From NCBI GenBank assembly GCA_959347315.1, contig OY365815.1:18872407-18936406 (forward strand): a stretch of 64,000 nt of DNA. Direction: 5' to 3'. The position numbers and the translations under genes were made by a program. Under the pieces are notes generated by a model, which worked only from the letters and a program-made list of their open reading frames with translations, had not been told where the DNA came from and did no database searches. Positions 1-13,100 of this stretch are shown here, in pieces. The stretch comes from Bimastos eiseni. Taxonomy: Eukaryota; Annelida; Clitellata; Crassiclitellata; Lumbricidae. Numbering within the stretch: the stretch's first letter is position 1; every line of letters starts with the position of its first letter.

Positions 1-135
1 GAAGAGGAGGAAGAGAAGGAGGAACAGGAGGAAGAGAAGAATGAATGGAAGTAGGAATAGAAGGAGAAGGAATAGGAGGATGAGGAGGAATAGAAGGAAT
101 ATAATGAGTAGAAGGAGAAAGAGGAAGACGTGGAG
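1..135. repeat. Purine-rich (GGA/GAA) low-complexity tract
   Basis: Irregular GAGGAA/AAGGAG repeats on the + strand from the left edge of the window; it probably continues upstream. Confidence 0.85.
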
Positions 136-1817
136 GATGAGTCTCATTGCAGCAGCACCTAGGTGCTAAACGATTTCCGGGATTTGGAATGAGAATCTCC
201 GCTTTGGAATCCTCTCGATCAACTTCTTACCATGTCCATAAAACGTGGCTGTGCTGTGATGTAACTTATGAATGACGATTCAGGGTTTGAATTGTCAAAT
301 TTTAACTGAGGGTGGGGTTGAAATATTTTCACATGTTAAGATATCCCGACTATAATCTTTACGGAACTGAAACCGGTCCACGGGTTAAATTGTAGAGGTA
401 ACTGTGGTAAATGTAATTCGGAGGCTTCCTTGACTCCAAGGTAATTTTTGAGAGTTAACTGGAATGGTTGAAAAATGAACTCAGGGTCTTGAACCTTCCC
501 AACCTTTCGGCAATTCAATCACTGCAACGATTTACCTTTGGATTCCACTCTGTCGTGTGAAACTGACGGTTCTTTGTCAATTCACGCAGTCTCCTCTAAG
601 GCAACGTTGTCTGGTCGACTGGTTGTTGGATTGCAGCTGTTGTCCTTGAATCTCGTACTTCTTTGTCGTCTCTGTCTGCTAATGCACCATGGCATCACTT
701 CCGACAGAGCATGATGCGGCTGCTTAAAAACGACAATGGATTTGAATAGAGGAGCCGTGATTCCTAATGCTTTGTCATGTCGCGTCATCAATACCTCTCT
801 TGTCTAAGCTCCATGACTGCTGCTGCTGCTGCCGATGCCACTGCTGTTGGTGCTGATCCGGTGGCGACGGTGGCCTAGTATATATTCGCAACATAGTGCG
901 TGTTACCTCGAACACAATTGATGTGAGTTTTATCGTCTTCGGTGTTTGAAGTTTCGGCGTCGAAATAGGAAATTATAAGGTGCAATAAAACGACAGATCG
1001 ATTTCTGGCCATCGCTCACTCGCTTCGAGGTCTCTGACCGCAGCACATCGAGTCCACTCAACGCTCACATAAATAGTTATAATCCTGTGATTCATGGCTT
1101 ACTATATACCCGTTCACCAATAATCCATCCATCCATCCGTCCGTCCGTCTGTCCGCCCTCCCGTCGCTCGCTGGGCCGTTCATCTTTTTTGCCGAAATAG
1201 ACTGGTCATTTGCATCTGACTCTATGTATGCAGCGCTAGAGTTTATTTGCAGAATGATCTCGGTGAATTGTCTGTTGCGTTTATTCCTTTTAAAACAATA
1301 ATTATCTTTAGTCCGTTGCTAATCAGGCCTGAAAGTAGTTTATTTTAGCAGTACATTACAATTCCCGCCCATATGCTTCATGCGATGTAATGTAACCAAC
1401 CATTGATAGTGTTTTGGACAGCCTCTTTTAAAAGGTCCTACATAAATAATAAACTAAGCGATATTATCTATTGTGGCGGACAGAATAGCATTGCATCAAA
1501 TAACTATTCTATTTAGACATTTCTGTTAAGTACATCGGTCTGTCTTAGCGAACGAGTCCGGCATAAACCAGAATTGCCTGGCTATAAAAACTTACGAGTG
1601 CACGTATGGCGTGGTCGAATGTTAATTGTTATCAAAACAATAAACTGTCTAGTAAGAAGCCACAGTTATCGTTGTTCACAGCTGATTATTTCCCTCTGCT
1701 TCAAACGGGAAAGTCATAATTATTGGCTTTGTTGCGAGCAACGACGACCGTGAATGCAATAATCTTTTGCCGTATTTGCTGGGATTAGTTTACTTTTAAG
1801 CGTGATTATTAATTTAG
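136..1817. other. Non-coding stretch upstream of the first recognised exon
   Basis: Short open frames on both strands show no family resemblance. A CCAT/CCGT microsatellite lies at 1124-1155. An exon of the opening module for the first unit of the cysteine-rich gene was looked for here and not found. Confidence 0.5.
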
Positions 1818-1994
1818 AGTCGGCTGTTCCGGTTCCGTGTCCATTCGGCGATGCTTCCTATCACTTCGACTTCAGCGATTTGATTCACGGTTTCTGCGGC
1901 CGAGCGACATCATCGGCTCATTCGTGCTCTTTGCCATCTCGGTTCCAGATGCATTTCAGCGACTGCATCAAAGGAACGCGTTTCCAGGGCAAAG
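1818..1994 (+). CDS. Exon of the cysteine-rich gene: first CPF cysteine module
   Basis: Reads VPVPCPFGDASYHFDF, then C-G-R-A, S-C-S-L-P-S-R and F-S-D-C. It is rich in cysteines with a CPF start and an SR-x-x-M-x-F-x-D-C end, like the DUF7042-type module as I remember it. The acceptor is the AG at 1816-1817; an alternative is the AG at 1818-1819. The donor AAAG|GTACGT follows 1994. The exon ends one base into a codon, which the next exon completes as Asp. A second open frame across the same bases lacks the cysteine pattern and is a shadow. Confidence 0.68.
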
Positions 1995-4122
1995 GTACGT
2001 TTATCCATCTCGGGGTTAAAGGTCGCTATCAGGACGGCGCCAACGCAGCAAAACGGACCGTCCGAATTTTTATATCGGATTATTTATGATAAAAAATGAA
2101 ACCTCTGGATCTAACGACCATATATGTTCAATGTTATCCACGTTTTCATCCCGAGAACTAAGGGAAGCACGATTCCCAGAGATTTAAATAAAGTAGGCCC
2201 CTATATCTGTGTATTTGCAAATATTACTTGTTGACGGGCTATTATTTTAATTATTTTAACAGGCGTTTGCCTCACAATAGATAAGGCTAATTTGATTCTA
2301 GAACATGTCCAAATATTTGGTATCACGAGAGGAAGCAAACATTTAGGTCATTCTGCGTCGGTCTTACCATTAATATATATATATATATATATAATGTATT
2401 TGTACAGTAAGTGCATGTATTGCAAAATTGCTTACTACGTGTACAGCTGATAATTAGCTCTAGTGTATACCCTGCAGTTCATTCTTCCTAGCGAGGCACA
2501 AAATAGAGCAGCTGCTATAATAGGCCTACTACACCCGATATGCTGCTTAAGTCTTCAGCTGAAAACACATAACCCGAACAGCGTTGTAGAAGTGAGAGCT
2601 AAGTCTTAAGTGTGATAACCTTGGTCGGAAATTACGGATCCCGACAAAGAGGCAATCAATCACAGCGGATTTATCTACGTCAGCGCCAACGTTGCTGACA
2701 ATTTGATGATGATGACGGATTGAAGACGCCACATCAGCTGATCGTCACAGAGTCTTCATCAACGATTTTACTTCATCCGGTCTCATTATCTTGATGGCTT
2801 AATTGCTTCAGAGTTTCGACGAATCATGAATTGTCTTGGATGACCATTCTCAGCGGCACCGTTGTCAAAGACTCGGACACTGAAGTGGTTGCCATTACCA
2901 ACACCATCACCAGCAACAGCAGCCGTAAAACTACCGTTATGCTTGCTCTTGATTGTAGTAGTCATCGTGGACTGACTTATTTATGATACTCATCAGGAAC
3001 AACATCTTTTTCTACTTCTTCGTCGTTTGCATTGTTGCTCTCGTCAGTCTTTTCCACGTGCAAAATGACGGTCAACGTCCAAATTACTCGTCGCTTCCTG
3101 GAACTGAATTCGACATTCCAATGAGGAGTCGTCTTCTGAACTATTTGATTACATGTAGACTCCATTTATCCACTCAAGTACACTGTTGGACTGATTCTAC
3201 GACTGCATACAGAGCAAGGAGTGGTTCATGAGCATACGAACATCTATTCTCACCAGTGCGGTCAAGATGCTGAGAGTAGTAAACTTATGACTATAGAGAT
3301 GCATTCGAATTGTTGCTGATCGTTATTGAAGACATCTATTCGATATGGTTCTGAATCATTTGATCTGTTTTATTACAGTTGAGTATCAATTTAACAAGAC
3401 TCTAAGAGTCTTCGGATCTCCTCATAGATGCATCAATACATGAACACTCACTGTACATCGACCTATAATTACTCGGATGCATGCACAGAGGCTGGTAAGA
3501 TTTGCTACAAGTATGAAAAGCCGATGCATAGGTAAATTGTTGTACTCACAGCGCGGCAAGCAATGAAAAACGATTTAACCAGCCAATGTTCATGTCACCA
3601 ATGACCTTAACGACCTTTAAGTAGTATGTGCGCCTTGTCCTTGACCTTGTCTGTATGGGTCTGTAGACTCTTAGTTCAGACGTTTGTACTGCAGTTTTTG
3701 TTTTTTTATCGGATTTCTTGCGCTACGGTTGAACCTGACCCTGACTTTTTGTGATTGCAGACATTGAGTTGGAGTGCCTAGCCATCTGGAAGGACGGATC
3801 CGAGACTTATCTCTACAGTAGACTAACCGGAAGTGGATTAGTCGCCAAAGACGACCGATACCGCTGCTTTGTTAGTTCCACTTGGAATTCTTAGCCAGGC
3901 TAAATCCCTGAGATGCGCAATGAAAGCGATGCTTATAAATTTTTAAATGGCAAAAGACGACTGACGTCACTTGCAGCTTCTGCTTCTGGAAAAGCTGTAT
4001 CAATATTAGCAATTTGACCTCTTGTTTCATCCTTTTTCGCCGGGTTCGAGTCTCTTAAAATCTTCGGTATCTATATATATCGTCATCATCATCATTAGCA
4101 GCCGCATGCAGCTGTAGCAATC

Positions 4123-4165
<43 letters not shown>

Positions 4166-7100
4166 TAATAATAATAATAATAACAATAATAATAATAATA
4201 ACAATAACAATAATAATAATAATAATAATAATCTATTATCATCATTACGAGATAACCATTATCACAGCAATCGTCAAAAACCGTCATTCGATTATTGACC
4301 GTGTAGAATTTTTCTGCGTCTCTGTTTTGACTGGCGTACACGACGCACATACTGCGCGCATAGAAAAACACACTTCATAGAATATTTATATCGCATAGAA
4401 CGCAGGAAGGACGAGATAGTTGCAGAGAGCCACAAACGGAACGACTGAAAGGATGACGACAACAACTGCTAAAATAACAACTACAAATGATTGAAGACTG
4501 GCACAGCAGCGCGAGGTTATTAGGGGCTACCGTTTATGGTGGCTGACCTCGATAAAAGTGCGTTCGCATTTGATCTATTTGGAATATTTAAGATTTTATG
4601 ATGCAACAAGAATAACAAAGAAGATGGCTTATCTACGCGAGCGAACACAAGACCAGGGTCACAACCACTTCCATATTATATGCCTACTCATAAATTCCAA
4701 CCGTTTCTATACAATCGATTACCGGTACGCTTAACGCCTACAATTCTGACTTAGGAGTCTACTGCAGTTCATATATTTATTACTTGTAGTTTATGAGTAG
4801 CCAGTGCAATTACAGTCATCATGATTATTGGTTGAGCTTGCGTTGTTTCTTTAACATTCAATGCAGCTGGGTTCAATCTTAATTAATCTGTCATTTAGAC
4901 TTATGTCTTAAAGCAGCTAGATAATTATATGGCGCCTTTTCATTACTACTCAATAGTGATCAAATAATAGGATACATATATAATATAATGAGTTAAATAT
5001 AATATGATGACCGTCGGAAAATATCAGAATAACTGATATATTTAGTTGGAATAATCATTTATCATATTATTTTTGTCGCGATTATTACTATTATTGTTAA
5101 TGTTAATGATACTATTATTATCATAATTTGTATTATTATAGTTAAAGTTACAATTATTATATTATTATTATTATCATCATCATCATCAACATCATCATCA
5201 TCATTACGACTATTATTATTATTATTATTACTCTTATAGACATCATAATCATCATTGTCATATCATCGTTATTTTGCCAACTTTCGGAATATTCCATATT
5301 CAGTGAACTTTCTCGGATCCTGTCAGTTGCTAGACTCTTCTTTGTGGAAGGCGACGCTGGCGCAGAATCAATCAGACATCAGTCACGTTTGAAGTGATTC
5401 ATTTCTGTCGTTGGCATTGGGATTTCTGTCTAAACGAATCAGAGAAACCCGTCAAGTGTTTGAGCTGACATTCAATGCAGTCACATATCGTCGACATCAC
5501 TCGTCGTCGGTCATCCGCTGAAGAGTGGCGCTACATAATGACCACAACGCTGCTCTGCTACTAAATGCCTATTCCTAGCTCTACATCTACGATAATATCG
5601 TGCAAATTTACATAGCGCCAGTTCAGGAGAGACTCCGCAGAGGTACTCGATCTGCAATATATATCTCCACAGTTGCTTAGTTACTTTATATAGGTTTGCG
5701 TGATATAGAACTGAGGTTGTTAAAGCGTAGTGGAAAGAAGACTTTCGTGTCGAAGTGTGTAACCTGATAGTCCAGCGATTGACCGTTGACTCAGATTCAA
5801 ATCCTGTTGTTATTCTGTGCGCTGAGTTGTCCGGATTGTGCGCCAAGGCCATCGCAAAGGGTAGTCTTGTCTTGTCTTCAACCTTCCTCCGTCCGAAAGT
5901 TGGCTGCACCATGAACACCTCTGCGCCAGCTTTTCCCGTTCCCGGGTTTGTTACAATAACTGGGTGAATGATAGTCTTGTCCAAAATGCTCATCGGTAGG
6001 AAATCTAGAACATTTGTGGAAATGGAAATGCTATGGAGGAAACCTTAGAAACGTTTACATCATCTCTGTCAACGAGATCTTGACTCCGTTATAACGCGCC
6101 CATCAACTATTTATCTCGCTGTTCTATTCCGTGCTGTGTGTGCTTTGGATCAGGATGGCGATAAATTATGTTATCGGTGGAACTACGATACCTCTTTCGA
6201 TCACACGTGATAGATATCGGGTATTGAACTCCGGTTGCAAAGATATAACAGGCGTATAGTCAAAGTCCATGGCAAAGAATTAGGCCCAAATGGTTCGTGC
6301 GTGACGATACTTGTCATAACTAAGGCGATTATCGTCGCCCTCCTTCTTCATTCAGGCTTCGGAATAACACCATCATGGAACATAAGTATCAAAATTCAGT
6401 CCATGACATATATAGGTCATGCAGCTAAAGGCTATAACTAAATGTCCTAAAGAGATAACAGTATTGCATTTGATGTGTCATCAACTTGTATTTTGTAGAA
6501 ATACCAGATGTACGGGAGCGATGTTGCGATGGCTATGACAGCTGACGCCACCTGTCGAGGTTTACGGAGTTCAGTTGATGGGCCTCTCATTATGGAGCTA
6601 TATAAAGGTCTGACAGAAATTTGCATGATTTCTTTTATGAGCCACTCTTTAATAATTATTTTAAAGAAATGGTTATTTTAATGGTCACTTCCACTTACCA
6701 GTCACTTTCGCTTTTCATTTACAATTGCTTTAATTTCACATTCGCTTTCACTTTCTGTTTCCATTCTATTTCACCTTCATTTCACATTTACTTTCACTTT
6801 CATTTCCATTCACTCTTACTTTCAATTCACAGTCACTTTCAGTTTGCTTTATTTTTGATGGACGATCTATGGAAGAGGTCAAAACACGATTACAGCAATC
6901 GCGCAAGTGAACGGCATTTCAGGACTGAACGACGCATTCTGAGCGGCGCATGACTAAGGAATCTACATTATATAGCGCCACTTCGGGTTAAATAGTCAGA
7001 GTCGTTCTGTGCGTTGTCAAAACAATGTCAAGTGTTATTCGGTAGAAACATTTGTCAGTTGCAACATATTACTGAGAAAACTTGGAGAGTTACAAGTGGC

Positions 7101-10100
7101 TAGCCCAGCACGCACGCACAGCCTGCCTCGACAGACAGTCCAACTCGAGTTGGCTAAAAGATAGGAAGTTCAGAGGTATATGACATTAGCGCTAGTGAGC
7201 GCTAGATGTGAGACAGACTAAATAATTGGCAGTAAAATATTCGCCTATAGTCGTTTCATATTACATCTGACAATTTCCGACACTTATAATGATATCGCAC
7301 GGGCAATATCTCCTTTCGATGGATGAATCCACATATTATTCAAAGAGCCCAATTCGTAGTCGCACCCACAAATTAATCTACATACTCGCCTACAAAATTT
7401 CTGAAGAAAGCACTTCTAAGGCAAAGTGCAGGCCACAGCTTATTCAAGAGTGCTGCGTCTAATCAGATGGGCTGTCTAGCAAGTTAGGTCGTCCACAGGA
7501 GCTCAAGGTCCTGTTTCCAGAGGGGGAAGAGCAGGTGTACAAGCGATGACTCAATCGAGTCATTTATCTTGCTTAATATGTTAGCTTCTATGACCTCGCG
7601 GCTGTAGTGCAAAAATCTCATATCACTTATCGCCTCCATGCACATGAATATTTATTATATATATATCATATATATATATCAAATATATATATATTTTTTA
7701 TATATTATATATATCATATATATGTATATCACCCGTCGACTATTTTCAGCCAGAACAAGTAGAACTTGACAAGATATTGTAGATCGCAGCAGCGATTATA
7801 GATTGACTGGGAGTATGACGCGATCAAATGCTTCGCGTGATACCCATGATTCCTAGACGATAGACTGTTGACGATTTAGCCCCAAGTCCGTCGAAATTGC
7901 TTTCATAGCGACGCCGTATCACCGAAAACGAAATTTCGCAGCTAAATTGGTTTTCAAAGTGAATAAAAATGCGTCGAACCCAAAGGGACATAATTTTATT
8001 GCCTCAATCCTGCCGTGTCGTGTATGCTACCGAACGTCCTCTGGTGGGCGTGATTAAATGACCATACATTCAATTTGACTTGTCAGTAAATAAATAATAC
8101 GACGTTTCCTATATCCTATATATCCGTATGAACCTGACTCAACAGTCAACGTAGTACAGTGCACAACACTGAGTGAATGAAATCTGCTTAAAATCACCGA
8201 ACACGCCACACCAGTCAAAACCCTCTTATTAGTCTCTACATTAGGCCTACAGTTGCACTCTGTAGGCTTACTTTATTGCGAAATCCAGTTTGTTTAGAAT
8301 TTGGCCAAAATTTTCATCTATACGATTTGAGGCTTGTTATATTATTGTCCAAAGGTTTATGAAAAATAACTTAGTTTGCTGCAGTTTAACGACACTGCGT
8401 GAGCTTCTCCTTTTTCGGTTTTGGGATTGGACTGTCAGAAATCGAAATTAGCTGTATTTATCACCTAAGTATATGGCACTAGACCTTCTGCTGGAACGTG
8501 ATTTGTCTACGATTGACTCCTTTATATTTATTAAAGTTTGTGTTCGTTAGCTTTACAACGTGGATTCTTAGATCGTTCTGTGTTGTCTCATTGTACACCT
8601 ACATGATGGCCTATATTGTAGGCCTAAATGCATCACTTGATGTCAAGAAATATCTCTCTGAAATTAATTTTTTTAAACGGTGATTGCAGACGAATCTGTT
8701 ATGTCGCAATCAAACTGCCGGTTTCCTGATTGGCTGAAAGGAGTCACGTGGAGGAGCCTAAGCGGCCAATACCAGTACAGAGTGGAAGCGGAAGGTGCTT
8801 CCATTTATCGTTCGGAGCGGCATGGGTCAAGAGAAAAGAGCTTCAGCGTCTTTCGATGCCAAAGTTTCCTTGAAAACCATGGCTCTAGATCCGAAACGTT
8901 TTTCGTACAATCTCAGTCCGTTAAAAACTGGTAAGACTATTTTTTGGATTAAACGTGCGTATCTGTAGCTGGCATTCTTTTTAGTAATTTAGCCATCCGC
9001 TTACAGCCTTATAGGTCTACCCGTGGCAAGAGGTAAATATTCAATGGTTGGCTTCATTTGCTGAATATAGGATTTACGATATTGTCAAAAAATATACTAA
9101 CAAGTTTTTGTAGGCTCTTTTGGACAAATACTTAGAGATACTCGAGCTTTCTTGATCGCTCACTTATAACTCATGGTCTTAATTTTGATCTCGTAACACT
9201 GTCTTGCATAGAATTTCGTCTTCGACAACGAACTCTATTACATTCAAATATATTCACTTGACAACGTTGCTCAGATAATTGACGCACATTTATCAAACCC
9301 AATGTAGTCTTCAATTAATCTTGATATGTAATAGACATTGAATGTGTCGTTTCTTGTTCAGATCGACTATTTCGTGTCATCTTTATTATCTTTCAGTTCA
9401 CTGTTCGTCCAGTGTCTGATGCTTGAACAAATCTCACCTCAGGTCATTCAATTTTCCGAAGGTAAATCTCGTTTTCCAAAGACATTCCCATATTAGGACT
9501 TTGTTGTTCGAATAAGCTTTACCGCAAGCAACGAAGTATGGTAAAGAGATTGCAGAGAGAGAGAGAGAGAGAGACAAACAGACAGACAGACAGAGACTGA
9601 AAGTTGTGAGAGAGACAGCCAGACAGATCGACGGAGAGAAAGACAGAGATAGAGAGAGAAAAGAGACACAGAGAGAGATAGACAGACAGACAGATAGACA
9701 GACAGAATTAATGTGTTTGTTGGAGAAGAAGCAGCAAAATTGCACAGACCCAACGTGGAAGCCCACGCAGCGCCCCAGAAAAGGCGCTAAATAATCATTA
9801 AAACAATATAATACACGCAATTATAGTCATTTGTGCCAATAGTCTAGGCATTGCCACTGCCTGACGAGTAGGCATTCGTTAACGTTTACATGTTCGATAT
9901 GAGTGACTCTCAGTTAACTGATCCCGTATTTTAAACGTATAATTTACAGAATGGTTCATAATATTGGACAAGTAAGCTAATAAACAAGGCAGCACCTGTA
10001 CGTCTGCAGAACATTGAGATTCCAGTCGGCGAACTGTCTCCATCCAGCGAAGCCGATCGCTGATAAGCGCCCTCAAGTGATGAATCCGTCAAGCGCCGAC

Positions 10101-13100
10101 CCCCAGCATTAGGATCGGACGGTAATTTATCAAATCTGCGGTCAACGCACAGTGACGACTGTTGCACGCGTGAGACCCGGAATGCCAAAGCTCGTGACTA
10201 TTGACGTACTGCAAGGCAGCGAAATCAATGTACAGAGGAAATGCCAGGGATTTAAAATGAGTTGCAGCGCAATCGACGGTAGGAACGGATTTGAGAAACA
10301 ACCGATCGGATTACAATGGCGCCATCTGGCTGCGTGATCTGGTCGAGATTCCGACTGAGGCCCCTCGCCAGTGGAATTTTTGTGTCGTCCCACAAAGAAT
10401 CAAATTAGCCAGTATGTAATGCATGCACTCGTACGTGGGACACCACAGAAGTACTCCAGAATGGAGTCACAATTTTTACAATGAAAAAATGACTGATACA
10501 AAACTCAATCAACCAGTATACTTACATGTCGTCAAATAATTCTTTCGCGTAAGAAACGGCGCCATGGCCACCCATCCTGAACATTATAAGTAAACCACGA
10601 CACTAGATACCATTACATGTATTCTTTACACTTCCATTGTAACATGTCGTCAATTGAGTAGGAAAGCAGGTGGCTCCATGTATTGCTTTAATGCCTTGAC
10701 CCAGATTGCTCCATGTCTTGCTTTAATGCCTTGACCCAGATTGCTCCATGTCTTGCTTTAATGCCTTGACCCAGATTGCTCCTTGTCTTGCTTGCATGCC
10801 CTGACCCAGATTGTTCCATGTCTTGCTCTTATGCCTTGACCCAGATTGCTCCATGTTTTGCTTTGCCTTGAACCTGATAACTCTATCGATGGCAGCCGCC
10901 GTATAGACAAATAATTATATACAAAGATATTATCTTTCCGCGCATTTCCAGCGTTTTAGACCCCCTTGTAATGGCACTATTTCCAGAGCTGTGCCTGGTT
11001 TAAACATGTTCAGATCATAAGCGGGATGATTAGGATAAATTGTTGTATCGTTAGAGCTTTGTGATCTAGCGACTCACAGAACAAGGAGGGCGTATCCGTG
11101 TTCGAACTGGTTCCATTATTTCATCACCATCATCACCATCGGTATCAGCATGATCCATGGGCTAAAAGAACGAAGGTGTCCAACGCGCATTAACTTTATT
11201 CTCCATGCTCCTCTGTCCTGGGTTATCTGTAATAACTTATGTTCATATCGGTTCCACACCAGTCTTCTATGTTATCTAGCCATTCTCTGCAAGGTCTTCC
11301 TCTTCTTCCCTTTCCCTCCATAATTCCCGTCATTACACTCTATATTTTTCTCTCATTATCCGTACTGAAAATATGCCCAAATAGTTCCAATTTTCGTTTG
11401 ATTATGGCCTGCATTATATTCTCTTTGATGTTTAGTCTTCTTCTTACTTCAATGTTTGTTACTTTTTATGTCCAGTTCAGTTGCAATATCCTTCTGTAAC
11501 AGTACATTTTAACGCTAGTATCATTCTTATAATTATCAGTTTCTTTATCATCCAGGTCTCACAGGTATATGGTGCACGCATATTTTCAATATCGTCACTT
11601 TGGTAGGGTGTCTTATTGTCTTACTTCTCCATATGGCGTTAAAGCCTGTCATCGTTCCTATCACTTTTTTCCATTATTTATTAGAAAATTAATTTCCTAT
11701 TAATCAAAACAATTATTATTAATTGCATATTAATACATGCAATTAATAATAATTGTTTTGATTAATAGGAAATTAATTTTCCTATTAATTAATTTTCCTA
11801 TTAATAGGAAATTAATTTTCTGGACATATTGTACTCTATCGAACGAACGGGACACAGAAACAATAACCAAATATCTGGATAACCAACGTTAAACTTGGGT
11901 TTATGGTTAGTGCAGCATGTATTCAATACACAGTTCTAGATAGACGGTGCGCTGCTCTTCCATGATATACCGGATTCTTTTCGACCTATCATCGTGTGCC
12001 ATTATAAACATTATCAACATGCGACGGTTGTAATTTCGCCCTTTGATTGCATCCCCTAAAATGAAAATTCTGTTTTATTGGTTCTAAGGCTAATACACAA
12101 AAATAAGTTACGAGTCTTCCTCATCAATTCATTAATGCACTAAATCATTAAATACAGTAAATCCCAATTAATTACCGATCACTACTATACATTAAACTAT
12201 ATATTGTATATAATGGTGCATGTGACTGCATTTATTTAAGCTTTGTTCATTTTTTTCATTTGGTGTCTTGTTGCGTTTTAGGATTAATTTACAATAAAAA
12301 TAAATTGCCATTTATTAGTGTGACATAGTTGCTACAAGGGGGTCCCTATTTAGCGGGATTCGCATACCTTCTGGGGCTCCCATTGTAGCCAATATAAATT
12401 TGCTTGTGCATACTGTGAGATGTACTCTATTTTGTTGTTGGCTGCAATAAAACACTATTTGATTTGATTTGATTTGATACACCGTTGATCTTTGGTCTTC
12501 GTTCTGGTCTTTGGCCGTTTTGTTGGATGAATTTGAAGGCGACACAGTACTGTTTTTCTTCGGACCAGCGTTGGCTATTTTTATAGCCAGACCTCATTCC
12601 TGGCCTCTGATTTTTCACACGTTATTGCTACTTTCAGGGACAGGCAAGGGTAAAAATAATATTGTTAACCAACAGTAACCTAAACGGAGCATAAAGCTGT
12701 CTACTCTGGTCTAATTTGCTGTAGACGTTATACAGAGTCATTGTATCAAATGTTTCAGCTTCATTGTAAGGTGTCTGTTCGATGCTTCCAGGTACTGAAA
12801 AAGACTCTTCCGGCGTCGCAAATTGCGAAAACGATAAGTATCAGATCTCAGAATTACTAATCCGTAAGTAACGCCAGAGAGGTTTGAATTGGCTTAATAT
12901 AAATGTTTCAACACTTTATGCACACATCGATATAATTTTATCAGGGTACTATAAAGCTAGAGTTTCTAGCAATTGTTATTCTATGAAATATATCATTTTA
13001 ATAAAGTAAAATTTTCAATCATTTTGTCATGGGTCTTGATTTCCACGTGAATTCGAACTTTCTGGTCGTGTTACGACCATGCCATAGGGACAAGTTCTGT

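Noticed and set aside
5511..5993. 160-codon open frame on the - strand
   Set aside because: Lies in an intron of the cysteine-rich gene; composition is not domain-like and I recognise no motif. Chance or decayed repeat is more likely.
9434..9820. Ser/Leu-rich and Arg/Asp-rich open frames
   Set aside because: Translation products of the GA/CAGA microsatellite; the same holds for similar frames at 39263-39922 and 57013-57491.
10673..10869. Regularly spaced repeats considered as a CRISPR array
   Set aside because: The 35-bp units are contiguous with no unique spacers, and the window is clearly animal DNA.
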